A stretch of 64,000 nucleotides of DNA from Sorangium cellulosum So0157-2 (GTDB lineage: Bacteria; Myxococcota_A; Polyangia; Polyangiales; Polyangiaceae). The notes beneath the pieces are model-generated. The model saw only the letters and a program-made list of their open reading frames with translations, ran no database searches and was not told where the DNA came from. Positions 1 to 9,481 of the stretch are shown piece after piece. A program made the translations under genes and the position numbers. The DNA is taken from NCBI RefSeq assembly GCF_000418325.1, contig NC_021658.1, positions 1,922,001 through 1,986,000 on the forward strand, written 5' to 3'. Each line of letters begins with the position of its first letter. Within the stretch, counting starts at the first letter, position 1.

Positions 1-1027
1 AAGGCCCGCGTATTCCCGAGCCGCTGAGCGCCGCGAGGCGGCACGCGCATCGGTTCTTCTGGATGGCGGCGGGAGATCATGCACATCGCTCCTTCTGTCG
101 CATACAATGTAGCTGCACGAGCCGGGAGCCGTGACCGGACCTCGGCTTGCGGGTCGCGTTCATCGTCTCACCAAGCGGATGGACGGGCTCTTCTACCACG
201 GGTTGCGCGTGCATCGAAAGCGCCTCGAGGGCCTCGCTGCGCTGGGACAGCAGCGGCAGCAGGGCAGCAGGAGCCGGCTCGCAATGCCCTGCCGTATCCT
301 TCGGCCGTAGGCGGCGATCCTCCCAGAACGCGCGCTCCGGCGCTCCGGTCGTGGGCGCGCTCGACTCAGCGCGGCACGGCGAAGCCAGCGGATAGCTCGC
401 GCGGAACGACCGTACGACGCGCGGCGGCGAGTGGCTGGGAGCTGCAACAGGTGCCCCGTCCGAGGCCAGTACACCCATTGCTCGGGTGTCGCGGCAGTCG
501 GGGAAATCCGTAGTGCCCCGATATAAAACCCGTAGCGGCCAGGTAGTGGTGCGCTGGGGCTTGCAGGGTTCCAGAGCCGGTCACGGAGCAGGCATTCACG
601 TCGAGTCCTTGCTGGGTGAGCCGGTGACGCGCGGCGTGGTTGGACTGGATCTCGGGCGTCCAGCCGTGGGCATGCCCGGCCCGTCGGGTACGTCATTTCG
701 TGAGCGGTCGGGTAAGACGGCCTTGAATCATGGCTCGGGGGTGGGCAGCCGCCGTGGACGGACGCGCCAGCGGGAGCTAAGGCGCCCTTATCGGCGGTGC
801 GGGTCATGAGCGGCGAGTTCAACGTTGCGTAGTCACCGCGCTCTATAAGGAGCGCCGTCGAAGCGAAGAGCGCGCTACTGGGACGTGTACAGCACGAACG
901 GAATTTGCAACACGACACCGAACCTGCTCTCCGGCCCGGCCAGCTTGCACCCGAGGGCGTGGACCCTAGCGTCGCTTCGGCGACCTTCCTGGTCGTGGCG
1001 CACCGTCCTCCTTTCTTGATTTTTGTT

Positions 1028-1076
1028 GTCCGATCTTCGGGACGAGGCTCGTATGCCGGAACAACTCCGAACCAGC
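1028..1076 (+). repeat. Imperfect 49-base direct repeat, copy 1
   Basis: It aligns without gaps to 1193-1241, with about 36 of 49 positions identical by hand alignment. The best-conserved part is the 3' half, around GCCGGA and CCAGC. The two copies start 165 bases apart. No function is known; it may be a relic of a duplicated element. Confidence 0.4.
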
Positions 1077-1192
1077 CGATCCTACGCGGCTGCTCTCCGG
1101 TCCGCCCAGGTTACGGGGCGAGGCGCGAGCCTGGCATGAGCGGGCGAGCTTTTCGGGTCTTTCTGCGCTGCGCTTCTTGCTCCATTTTTCAT

Positions 1193-1241
1193 GTCGGATC
1201 CTCGCGGTGCGGATCGTAAGCCGGAGTAGCTCCAAGCCAGC
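1193..1241 (+). repeat. Imperfect 49-base direct repeat, copy 2
   Basis: Second copy of the repeat at 1028-1076. It lies in the gene-free region upstream of the secreted protein at 1504. Confidence 0.4.
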
Positions 1242-1503
1242 TGGTGCCTTCGATGGTATGTGGCAACGCATGTCGCTGGCCTTCTGGCGGCGTTCTTCAC
1301 AATGCGTCCAGGCGCAGAAGCGTCCCTGGTACGGCTGACATTGCTCAGGAGACTCCCGTCACCGTCGACATCGTCGCCGGCAGCGATGTACGCCCCGTTT
1401 TCAAAACAAGCATATTACGATCTTTGTAGCACGGATCGATCCCGTGGCTTTTTAGCGAAGTCCAATATTCTGTTTCTTCTGTATAACACTGGAAGGTGCG
1501 ATA

Positions 1504-3336
1504 ATGATATCTGGCAAAACAAACGTTATTCTGAGCTCCGCGGCGGCAATTGTTCTCGCGTCCGGCGCTGCGAGCGCCGCCCCCACGATGGATCTAACGA
1601 CGCTTCCGATGTCTCCGGCCCTCCGTGAGGCGCTGAAGGCCCAGCGTGGCATGACGGAGGAACAGGTCAACAACTTCACGGCGACTCTCGCGCAGATCGC
1701 CGTCTATAACGATCACGCGAACCCGACGGACACAGGGCGTAACGACACATCTGTCACCAAGGTGTACTGGGCGGCACCCTATTTCACGCCGAGCCCTGCG
1801 CGGGGCGCCGTCGGCGCCGAGCTGTTCGCTGATGACGCCCTCAGGATCCTGGACGCGGCCGACCAGCTCCTCACTTCGTTCGAGTTCCAGTCGCAGGAGT
1901 ACCTCCGGCTGACCCTCCGCCGGAAGGAGATGGTCGATAAGATCGACCAGGTCGATCAGGCTCTGACCAGGAGACCCGACGCTATCGCACGCCAGAGCCT
2001 CGAGCAGCTGCGCCCGCAGCTCGTCGACGAGCTGGCCGCGGTCGAGCAGGAGATCCTCGCGCTCGTCGAGCTGGGCGCCGACGGCGCCGCCGCCGTCGGG
2101 ACCTCGCTGAGGCGGTCGATCGCCAACAGCATCGTGTTGCAGCTGTCTCGCATAGGCGTGACCCCCTCCTCCCAGGAGCAGGCGTTGCTCGACTCTAGCG
2201 ATCCACAGGAGTGGGTCACGGGTCTGGCCCAGCTGCGAGCGCGTGCGAGCAATGGCCAGTTCGGATTGCGCCAGGTCATCGTGGAGAGCGGCTATACGGC
2301 GGCGCAGCTCGACGTGCTGCGCACCTACCTCGAGCTGCGCCCGGACGTCGTCGCCAGGAGCCTGTCGCTCACGAAGGTGTACGCCCGCCCGGCAGCGCAA
2401 GCGGTCTTCGATGCGGAGCTCGGGTACATCACGCGGCCGGGGGTCGTTCAAATCCGTGGCGTCAACCTCGGCAGCGGAGGGATGTGCGGCGGCGTCCGCT
2501 CCTGCAACGTCGTCGTCGAGTATACCAACGTCGGCGCAAGGAGCGCGCGATTCTCCCATGGCAGCCCGACCGACGTGACGCCCTCCCTAGTGCCGGTGAC
2601 CTTCGAGGCCGACGTGACGGTGGCGGTGCCCGACTTCGTCGGCAGCATCGAGTGCGACTTCAAGACGGGCTGGACTTCCCAGGGGCGCGCCGACATCAAG
2701 GACGGCGCCATCATCTATGACGGAGACCTGACGAACAAGATCAGGTACGACAGCATCGACGACGGGTTCGGCGGCTGCCGATTCGACATCCAGCAGGGTT
2801 CGGAGGAGTCGGCGTTCTACCATATCCTGACGGACCTGGACCGCTACTACAGCCACCTGCACACGGAGCGGCAGCAGGCGGCCAAGGCAGAGAAGGACGC
2901 GTACCGCCGGTCGATCGAGGCCGAGCTGCAGTGGCACCAAGCGAACGCCGAGCGCCCCGAGCGCGGAGGCTGGTTCGGCGATATCTTCGGGCTGTACTAC
3001 GGAGGGTACATATTCCACGACATCGGCGCTTGGTTCATCGGCGAGACCCGGGGGTTCTACTGGCACACGACCATGCTCGACACCCACAACATCGACGAGA
3101 TCCACGTTCAGCAGAGCTACAACGTGCGCAATCTTACGGCCACCCGGCGATACTCCTTCGACGGCTTTCCGCTCGTTTGCTGGACCCCGAGCCCGGGCAG
3201 CACCGAGAAGACCATGAAGGCGTGCCCGGCTGAGCAGTTCCCCGAGGCGGACACGGAGGCCAACACGGGCGAAGAGGCCTGCGCGGCGATGGACATCTTC
3301 GGCGACTGCCTGGACGCAGAGTCGACCGGGATCTGA
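1504..3336 (+). CDS. Secreted protein of unknown function, 610 aa
   Basis: I do not recognise a family. The N-terminus is a Sec-type signal (short basic start, hydrophobic stretch to about residue 24, ASA-A cleavage site). Residues about 115-200 are charged and heptad-like, suggesting a coiled coil. They are followed by a region with a CGGVRSC cysteine pair, and then an aromatic-rich part (WFGDIFGLYYGGYIF near 495). The tail is acidic and Cys-containing. The ATG at 1504 is preceded by GGAAGG at suitable spacing. A strong GC hairpin with a T-run follows the stop, so this is probably a single-gene transcript. The protein is probably periplasmic or released. Confidence 0.8.
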   Translation: MISGKTNVILSSAAAIVLASGAASAAPTMDLTTLPMSPALREALKAQRGMTEEQVNNFTATLAQIAVYNDHANPTDTGRNDTSVTKVYWAAPYFTPSPARGAVGAELFADDALRILDAADQLLTSFEFQSQEYLRLTLRRKEMVDKIDQVDQALTRRPDAIARQSLEQLRPQLVDELAAVEQEILALVELGADGAAAVGTSLRRSIANSIVLQLSRIGVTPSSQEQALLDSSDPQEWVTGLAQLRARASNGQFGLRQVIVESGYTAAQLDVLRTYLELRPDVVARSLSLTKVYARPAAQAVFDAELGYITRPGVVQIRGVNLGSGGMCGGVRSCNVVVEYTNVGARSARFSHGSPTDVTPSLVPVTFEADVTVAVPDFVGSIECDFKTGWTSQGRADIKDGAIIYDGDLTNKIRYDSIDDGFGGCRFDIQQGSEESAFYHILTDLDRYYSHLHTERQQAAKAEKDAYRRSIEAELQWHQANAERPERGGWFGDIFGLYYGGYIFHDIGAWFIGETRGFYWHTTMLDTHNIDEIHVQQSYNVRNLTATRRYSFDGFPLVCWTPSPGSTEKTMKACPAEQFPEADTEANTGEEACAAMDIFGDCLDAESTGI

Positions 3337-3342
3337 CCCGAT

Positions 3343-3379
3343 CGCGCGCCGGCAGGCGCCGGCGCGCGCCGCTGTTTTA
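3343..3379 (+). terminator. Intrinsic terminator-like hairpin
   Basis: A perfect 11-bp stem (3343-3353 with 3358-3368) closes a 4-base loop and is followed within a few bases by a short T-run (3374-3379). It sits just after the stop at 3336 and before the ribosome site of the gene at 3415. Confidence 0.7.
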
Positions 3380-3414
3380 TGCGTTTCAACAGTAATCCGG
3401 CACAAAGGGACGTT

Positions 3415-4431
3415 ATGCGAAACACGATCAAGCAATCGAGGCGTGCAGGGGCGGCGACGGCGCTCGTCGCGCTTTGCACCTCCGGCGTCGCGGCGGCGCA
3501 GGCGGCGCCGCAGGAGTTCGAGGTGCGTTACACGGCGGCGGCGAGCGGCGGCACGGAGCTCGCGCCCATGCCGTCCATCGCTCTTACTCCGAAGGCGAAC
3601 GAGCCGATCTCGCCCGATCTGGCCGCGCAGCTCACCGAAGCCGTGGATGCCGCGGTGCACAGCGCCGAGGACGGCGATCGCTTCGCCGTGACGACGCGTC
3701 CGGCGGCGGCCGATGTCCACTGGTCGTACAGCGCCCTCACCCAGCCGCGCTCGGCCAACAGGGATCTCACCGAGCCCTATCTCCGAAACCTGCTCGCATG
3801 CCTCTACTCGCTCGAGGAAGACAGCGTCGAGGTCGCGGCGTTGAGCCTGCTGCTCGCCGGCGGCATCCTGCCAGGCGAGGTCGAGCGCGAGGCCGCCAGA
3901 GACGGCGGCCGGCAGATGCTCGACCACTGGAAATCCAACCGCTGCCGGACGAGGCGGAACACGTTGCCGTTCTTCGAGCAGAACAGAGCCGACATCCGCG
4001 TCGCCACCTCCGGCATGCTGACCGACGAGTTCGACGCGATCGTCTTCAACGGTCAAGGGCTCCTCGATCTCATCCGGTCCCTCTATGCGCTGTTCTATCA
4101 CCCCGGCGGTCTGTGGGCTTCCGACCGCACAGCGCGGCTCGGAACGTTGTTCGTAACAGCCGTGGACAGCGCTTTTCTCACGACCCAGGAGGCGGAGAGC
4201 GTCGCCCAGACCGAGTTCAGGACCTACTGGGACTGGGTGCTCTACGTCAGCGCGAACAAGCCGATGATCTCGCGCTCCTTCCTCGCGACGGTCGCGGAGC
4301 GCTGCGTCGGGAGCGTCGATGAGCTCAGCGAGCGGTTCCAGCTGAAGAGGTGCGTGGATGGCGGAGATCTCGACCTCGTGACCCTGCGCGCACGAGGCAA
4401 CGACTACGTTGCAGCACAGGCCGGAGAGTAG
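3415..4431 (+). CDS. Secreted protein of unknown function, 338 aa
   Basis: No family recognised. The start at 3415 is preferred over the in-frame ATG at 3379, because AAAGGGA lies just upstream of it and the resulting N-terminus is a normal signal peptide ending AAA-QA near residue 30. The mature part is mostly helical in character, with cysteines near residues 133 and 184 and a pair in the last 50 residues (ERCVGS, KRCVDG), perhaps a disulfide. The next gene starts 2 bases after its stop, so the two are co-transcribed. Confidence 0.75.
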   Translation: MRNTIKQSRRAGAATALVALCTSGVAAAQAAPQEFEVRYTAAASGGTELAPMPSIALTPKANEPISPDLAAQLTEAVDAAVHSAEDGDRFAVTTRPAAADVHWSYSALTQPRSANRDLTEPYLRNLLACLYSLEEDSVEVAALSLLLAGGILPGEVEREAARDGGRQMLDHWKSNRCRTRRNTLPFFEQNRADIRVATSGMLTDEFDAIVFNGQGLLDLIRSLYALFYHPGGLWASDRTARLGTLFVTAVDSAFLTTQEAESVAQTEFRTYWDWVLYVSANKPMISRSFLATVAERCVGSVDELSERFQLKRCVDGGDLDLVTLRARGNDYVAAQAGE

Positions 4432-4433
4432 CC

Positions 4434-4922
4434 ATGCGTTGGAGCCGACCGACCACGACAGGCATGATCCTTGTGATCGCGACGCTTCTGCTCGTCATCG
4501 CGGGGACGCGAGGCGATCTCGAACGCGCAGCGAGGGCGCTCGGGCTCGGGGATGCGGCGAGCGAGCGTACGCAGGCGAAGGCGCTCGCCAACGCCCCGAG
4601 TCACGCACCTTCACGCTCGCGGCACCGGCCGGACAGCGCGGCCGCCGGCGCCGCGGGGACGCCGCCCGAGGATGCCGTTGACGCGCCGAAGGTCGATGTG
4701 CAGAAGGTCGAGGCAGCGCTCGAGCGATTCAACCTCATATCCAGCCGCATCACGCAGGAGCAGCTGGACACGGAGCAGGCGCGCATGCGCGAGGCGAACG
4801 AGAAGCTCTCGGCCGTCGAAGCGCCGGAGCCCGAGGCACGAAATATCGTGGACGACCGCGGATTCCGATGGATCGAGCTGACCTATCCGTCCGGCGAGGT
4901 TAGGTACGAACTCCCGCAGTAG
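4434..4922 (+). CDS. Membrane-anchored coiled-coil protein, 162 aa
   Basis: No family recognised. The ATG at 4434 lies 2 bases after the previous stop and uses the GGAGAG inside the end of that gene, indicating translational coupling. Residues about 9-24 form one hydrophobic helix (a membrane anchor or uncleaved signal). An Ala/Ser/Pro-rich linker and a charged helix rich in Glu, Gln and Arg (about 90-130) follow. The C-terminal segment (about 140-160) contains alternating aromatic residues and could be a small strand-rich cap. Confidence 0.7.
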   Translation: MRWSRPTTTGMILVIATLLLVIAGTRGDLERAARALGLGDAASERTQAKALANAPSHAPSRSRHRPDSAAAGAAGTPPEDAVDAPKVDVQKVEAALERFNLISSRITQEQLDTEQARMREANEKLSAVEAPEPEARNIVDDRGFRWIELTYPSGEVRYELPQ

Positions 4923-5059
4923 CGCCCGCGACATGGCAGTGTGCCGTCACGATGTTCGGGCATCTGACGATGCTAGCGAATTTTGAGGTGGCCCTCCAGA
5001 GGAGCAGAGGGGGACCGGCTGAGCGTTGAACTGCGGATGCCGATAATATGGGAGATCAT

Positions 5060-5383
5060 ATGCACCAATCAAGGCTGTACTTCGCTGTCATCGCGTTTGC
5101 GATCGCGATTCCTGCGTGCGCATACTCATCGGAGGATAAGGATCCTCCGAGCGAGGGCACGCCTGTGGCCAATTCAGAAGACAACGATCCTCCGGGCGAG
5201 GGCGCGCCCGCGGCCAATATGACTCCGGGATCTCCGCCCACCTGCCCCGAGGAGCAGGAGGCTTACGTGCGCGGGCTCCTGCCGTCAGGGGAGGACATCA
5301 GCGTTGCCGAGGCGGTCCTAACCGTGATGGCTTACCCTGAGCTCCCCCGCGATTTACCCTATTGCTCCGGCGAGCGGCCGTAG
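5060..5383 (+). CDS. Small lipoprotein with internal repeat, 107 aa
   Basis: A short hydrophobic N-terminus ends in a lipobox-like IPAC, so the mature protein is probably lipid-anchored at the Cys near residue 20. It is followed by two copies of a 14-15 residue acidic, Pro-rich unit (EDxDPPxEGxPxAN), then a small Cys-containing domain. The ATG at 5060 is preferred to the ATG at 5048, because GGGAG at 5050-5054 is correctly spaced for it. Function unknown. Confidence 0.65.
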   Translation: MHQSRLYFAVIAFAIAIPACAYSSEDKDPPSEGTPVANSEDNDPPGEGAPAANMTPGSPPTCPEEQEAYVRGLLPSGEDISVAEAVLTVMAYPELPRDLPYCSGERP

Positions 5384-5392
5384 CCGCTCGCC
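5369..5392 (+). terminator. Strong hairpin overlapping the stop codon
   Basis: A perfect 10-bp stem (5369-5378 with 5383-5392) and a CGTA loop include the stop codon of the small lipoprotein gene. There is no T-run, so it may act as a transcript 3' stabiliser or a Rho-independent-like end. Confidence 0.45.
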
Positions 5393-6584
5393 AGCGCAGC
5401 GCGAGGTTCTGATAGCTCCAGTCCCGGAGGAAGCGGCGCGGCGTGTCCCGTTGCTTTACAAGCTTGAGTACTGCAGCTGCATAAGCACCGAACGTTAGAC
5501 CCTCACCGGGCAGCTACCCAGTACGCTTCATCGATTCTCGCAGAATCCGCGGTCCAGATCCCGGCGGTCGTGGCGTACTAGGCAGGTATCGGGCATGTAC
5601 CCGGGGAGCCCTCGACCCTCCGGATCGTCACAGCCCAGGTCCAACCGCGTCGATCCGTCGCCAATTCCTCCCCGATTTCCGCGGCAATCTCGCGGGTTCG
5701 CCCCGGTTCCCCGGCCCCCAGAGCGCCTTCTAAATCCAGAGCAGTTCTAGCAGGGCGCGCGCCTCGACTACCCCGTGGGCAAGGCGCGCGCTCCTGCCGG
5801 CGTTGTGGGCTGGCTTTGCGACCGAAAGCTGCCCCCTTATCGGCGGGCGCACAACCCGCACCGCTGTCGGGTGCGCGGGGGCACGGCGACCAAGGCCGCC
5901 GCGTTCCCGGCGGAGTGGAGACAGGACGTCCCGATGCAGCGGGCTACTGTCGGTGCGAGCTTGCTCGCCCCTCCGGTGCTGGGGGTAGGTCGAGCAGCTG
6001 ACCGATCGCCTCGTGGACGACGCGGGCCGCCTCCCCATCCCCAAGGGCGACGGCGCGGCTCAGGGTGCCGGCGAGCGAGGCGATCACCGCAGCCCGACGC
6101 GACGGATCGGCCACGGCGAGCTCCCCGGGCCCAGGGCTCGGCGGTTGGGCCCGGGTTGGGTCCATCCCTCCCGAGGGGGTGCGATCCGTCGTCACGCTCC
6201 CCCCAGATCCCCCGGGAGGCGACGGATCGCGACGGTTCGCCCCCGCGAAAGAGTCCCGCCAGGACTTCTGGGACGACGGGGCGGGGGCGGATGAAACATC
6301 AATAATTACATCATTTCAATCTGTTCTGTCTGATTCGCGGCCAGGTCGCTCGCCGGCGTGGCCCAACGCGGGCCCAACGGGCCGCCGGCAGCCACCAGGG
6401 CGCCCGCTGCGGGCTGGCCGGCGGCCCTGCCGTCGCCCTCGCATCGCACGGCAAGCCTATGTCCCTGGCCTGTTCGACGTCAGGATGGGCTCTACCGAAC
6501 GGATACGTTTCAGGAGGCAGCGTAAACTATTGGAATTAGACGATTTTCAATATGATTGCCGCTCTAGCGAGATCCCCTTGCCCA
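5393..6584. other. Gene-free region with one repeated fragment
   Basis: No coding frame is convincing here. The only recognisable content is a stretch (about 5990-6135) whose minus-strand reading resembles a second copy at about 31260-31390. Two short AT-rich patches (about 6295-6335 and 6510-6560) stand out from the GC-rich surroundings. The operon to the right ends at 6585. Confidence 0.5.
5990..6135 (-). repeat. Dispersed repeat, copy A (short coding-like fragment)
   Basis: Read on the minus strand it gives a helical peptide containing LSRAVALGDGEAARVVHEAI. Nearly the same peptide (VSRAVALGD..AARVVHEAIG) is read from about 31260-31390. DNA similarity extends across the fragment. It is probably the tail of a mobile-element protein, but the parent is not in this window. 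Confidence 0.5.
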
Positions 6585-7439
6585 TCAGTAGCTCGGCGGC
6601 CGTGGGCACGCCCGCGGAGTCGTCGCGGTCCTGCGCTCCGCTGCCAAGAGCGAAAGGTTCTGCTCGATGCCGGGCAAGTGCGGATTGGCGTTGCAAGCGC
6701 GACGGTAGCTTGCCTCCGCGCTCTCGAGATTACCGAGCAGCTGTTCGACGGCGCCAAGGCTGGCGTGGGCCTCGGACAGCTCCGGAAAGACGCGGGTGGC
6801 ACGGATGAAGGCTGCTCGCGCTTCGGTCAGCCGTAGCTGCCGGCGCCGTTCGTTGCCGACGTTGTATTCGACGACGCCCAGCACCTCGGATTGGCTGAGT
6901 GGACGCGCGTATTCGCGCGCCGAGCCGCCCGGTACCGGAAAGCGCTGGCCGTACCACGCGTCCGGCATCGCCTCACCGGCGCGCAGCAGCTCCACGTTGC
7001 GCGCGCCGCCCTGTTCCTGCACCCGTACGTAGAAGTGCCCAGGCATCATCACCCCGGACGCCGAATAGCCGAGCGCGTCAGCCAGCGCGAGAAACAAGGT
7101 ACCAAGGCCAACGCAGCTTCCGCGGCGGCGCTCCAGCACGCCGGGCAGGCACACGAAGGCTAGATTCGTGTCGGCCACTTCGCGCACGAAGCTCCAACGA
7201 TCAAACAAGAGCTCACTCAACACCGTAGCAGGCGAGCGCTGGGGCGACGAAGCGAGCGCGCTCTCCGCCTCGTCGACGAGACGCGAAAGCTCCGTCAGGC
7301 TCCAGTTCACCTGGCTCTCGTCGACAAACGCGACGTCACGGGCCAGGCCGATCAGGACGCGGCCGAACGCAAGCTCTCGGCGCGGAACGCGCCAACAGCC
7401 GCTGCTCGCGAGCAAGAGCAGGAGCGAGCGGCGCTTCAT
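6585..7439 (-). CDS. Transglutaminase-like (SirB1-type) lipoprotein with TPRs
   Basis: The signal peptide ends in a lipobox (SSGC, Cys15). Residues about 45-165 match the SirB1/transglutaminase-like fold, with a Cys in RRGSCVGLGTLF (Cys109) and a His in MPGHFYVRV (His135), the expected Cys-His pair. The last third (about 195-265) is two TPR-like helix pairs. It is the last gene of the minus-strand glycan operon and its start overlaps the stop of the 681-aa AlgX-like gene by 4 bases. The substrate is unknown; a role in cell-envelope processing is inferred from anchoring and context. Confidence 0.75.
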   Translation of the reverse strand: MKRRSLLLLLASSGCWRVPRRELAFGRVLIGLARDVAFVDESQVNWSLTELSRLVDEAESALASSPQRSPATVLSELLFDRWSFVREVADTNLAFVCLPGVLERRRGSCVGLGTLFLALADALGYSASGVMMPGHFYVRVQEQGGARNVELLRAGEAMPDAWYGQRFPVPGGSAREYARPLSQSEVLGVVEYNVGNERRRQLRLTEARAAFIRATRVFPELSEAHASLGAVEQLLGNLESAEASYRRACNANPHLPGIEQNLSLLAAERRTATTPRACPRPPSY

Positions 7440-9481
7440 GGCTTCTTCAGCGGCTCCCAGTCTTCCCAGTAGTTGTAGAGATCACGCGCCGTCATCATCC
7501 AGATGACCAGCTTCTTCGTGCCGAGCGCCTCGACGCTGCGGCGCAGTAACTTTTGCCGCACGTTGGGGCCGCCGCCGTAGCTCATGACCAAGTCGAGCGG
7601 ATACGCGATGCCACGCGCGAGGTGCGCCGAGACGCCAGCGTGCTCGGCGTCCGTCAGCTGATAGACGGCGGTGAAACTGTCGCCCAAGAGCACGACCGGG
7701 CTATCCGGGTCGTCGTCGTACGGCTTGCCGTCGGCAACGACCCGGTGCGCCACGAGCGTCTCAGGCGCGTATTTTTTCTGCTCAGCTTCCGGCAGTCGCG
7801 AATGCAGATCGCCGAAACGGGTGAAGCTGGTCTCGCGCAGGTCGTAAGCGCGCTTCTGCTTGGCGAGATCGGCGTACCAGGGGTACTTCTTCACGCGGGT
7901 GGCCAAGAGGTCTGCGGCCAAGCGCAGCCCACGGTCGGTCCAGTGCGTGTCTTGGCGCTGGAACAGAAACGGCTCCGCTGCGCTCGTGACCTTTGCCTGC
8001 AGAAATGCCGGCAGCAGGTCCACGATCTCCACGCCTTCCTTGCTGAGCCTTTCGATCAGTTTGCGGAAAGCCGGATTGATGATCTGGCCCGAGAGCGCTG
8101 TGAAAGCGGGGTCCAACTTTTCCGGATACACCTCGAGCTTCGTCGGGACCGGCACGAACAAGAAGTCGACCCCCTGCTCGTCGAGCAGCTTCTTGAATTC
8201 GAGGATCACCGGTAGCGGATTCTTTCCCTTGCGTTGCTGCTCGAGATCACCACCGCTGACGTACTCGAGGTCGTTGCGGTAGAACAGAAAGCCATCTCGC
8301 CCAGCCAGCGCCTTGACCTTCGGCGGCATGCCTTTAAGCCGTTTCTTCAGGGCGTCATGGGTCGGCCTGAGCTTGGCCATCCACATCGGCCAAGAGCCGC
8401 CCGCCTGGGCCAGCTCGCGCTGCACCGTCTCGAGCCCCGGCGCGGGATTCGGCGACGGACGTGTCTTGTTGAGCCGAAGCGCCTGCTTCGCGGGCGCAGC
8501 GGCAGCGAGCGCCGCGCCTTCGCCACGCACCAGAAAGACGTTGTACGTGGCTTTGCCTTGCGGCTTGCCGCGCAGCACGATGGTCGGCGCCGGAAAAGCG
8601 CGCCCGCCCAGCTCTTGCTTGATGTAGGGCTCGGTCTGCGCGTCCGGAAAGCTCGGTCCCACCGGCATGAGATCGGTGTTGAAGGACGGGTACCAATACG
8701 ACGAGAGTTGGTTCGCCCAAGCCTTCACCTCGCTCGGCGACAGCACTGGCGCCACGTAGTCCTTCTGAATCGCAGCCACAAGCACGGGAGTGACGACGCC
8801 AGGCGCCACTCGGCCATAGAGCTCGGGATAGCCGTCCCCGTCCTGATCGGCGGAGCCCGCGAAAGGCTTGAACCAAGGCTGAAATTCTACCTTGGCCCAC
8901 AACTCCGCTGCGCCCGACGCGGCCTGATGAATGAACACCTCGCTCAGCAGCTGGCCGGCGGTGCCGGGCGGCAACTGCAGGCCCCACCGCTCGCTGCGCA
9001 CGGCTGAGCCAACCTCGGCCAGCGCTTCGGCCCCCGCTACCTTGCGCGCTTGCAAAAACTCCGACAGCGGCGCGAAAGCCAACGCTTGCTGCTGCTCGAC
9101 CGGCGAGAGCGGCGTCTTCGCGAGATCGCTCGTCAGGCTGCCCTTGTCGAGCCGACCCGCGAACGCGTGCGAGGTATCCGGCGTGCCCGCAGCCGACATG
9201 GGCGTCTCCGGCTCCGGATCGGCGATCATGAAGTTGCTGTGATAGGCGGCGTAGTCCAACGCGGCGCGCGTCGGGCGTGCCACCTCACGCACCCAGACCT
9301 GCGAGCGCGTTCGCGCATAGCCTTCGTTCAGCGTACGGACGTAAGCGTGCTCGACGCGCGTGCCCGCTCTCGCATCACCCCAAGGAAATTTCGCAGACCC
9401 GGCGTGACAAGCAACAATGCCAAGCGCCGATGCGACGGCAAGCAAGCCCCAAACCCCAAGTGCGCGCTCACGCTGCGTCAT
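7436..9481 (-). CDS. AlgX/AlgJ-like SGNH acyltransferase, 681 aa
   Basis: The C-terminal half is an AlgX/AlgJ-type SGNH domain. It has GRDGFLFYRND near 394, a DTHW catalytic Asp-His pair (511-513), and GDSFT with the predicted nucleophile Ser602. Family members transfer acetyl groups to exported polysaccharide in the periplasm, working with an MBOAT partner; one is encoded at 14582-16039. The N-terminus has a hydrophobic signal with a possible lipobox (IVAC). Residues 210-220 contain DQDGDGYPE, an EF-hand-like calcium loop. At 681 residues it is longer than AlgX because of a roughly 380-residue N-terminal extension that I cannot assign. It overlaps both neighbours by a few bases. Confidence 0.8.
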   Translation of the reverse strand: MTQRERALGVWGLLAVASALGIVACHAGSAKFPWGDARAGTRVEHAYVRTLNEGYARTRSQVWVREVARPTRAALDYAAYHSNFMIADPEPETPMSAAGTPDTSHAFAGRLDKGSLTSDLAKTPLSPVEQQQALAFAPLSEFLQARKVAGAEALAEVGSAVRSERWGLQLPPGTAGQLLSEVFIHQAASGAAELWAKVEFQPWFKPFAGSADQDGDGYPELYGRVAPGVVTPVLVAAIQKDYVAPVLSPSEVKAWANQLSSYWYPSFNTDLMPVGPSFPDAQTEPYIKQELGGRAFPAPTIVLRGKPQGKATYNVFLVRGEGAALAAAAPAKQALRLNKTRPSPNPAPGLETVQRELAQAGGSWPMWMAKLRPTHDALKKRLKGMPPKVKALAGRDGFLFYRNDLEYVSGGDLEQQRKGKNPLPVILEFKKLLDEQGVDFLFVPVPTKLEVYPEKLDPAFTALSGQIINPAFRKLIERLSKEGVEIVDLLPAFLQAKVTSAAEPFLFQRQDTHWTDRGLRLAADLLATRVKKYPWYADLAKQKRAYDLRETSFTRFGDLHSRLPEAEQKKYAPETLVAHRVVADGKPYDDDPDSPVVLLGDSFTAVYQLTDAEHAGVSAHLARGIAYPLDLVMSYGGGPNVRQKLLRRSVEALGTKKLVIWMMTARDLYNYWEDWEPLKKP

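Larger units (their letters stand above)
1..1503. other. No supported gene; degraded or intergenic DNA
   Basis: Frames on both strands are short, mutually overlapping and of atypical composition (Arg/Ser/Pro-rich), with no recognisable domain. The only structure seen is an imperfect 49-base direct repeat (1028-1076 and 1193-1241). The last 110 bases before the gene at 1504 are clearly more AT-rich than the rest and probably hold its promoter, but no convincing -35/-10 pair could be chosen. Confidence 0.5.

Noticed and set aside
770..810. Shared CCTTATCGGCGG motif at about 788 and 5836
   Set aside because: Only about a dozen bases match; insufficient to call a repeat.
2587..4101. 504-codon minus-strand frame
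   Set aside because: Antisense to two secreted-protein genes that have ribosome sites and signal peptides; no recognisable domain.
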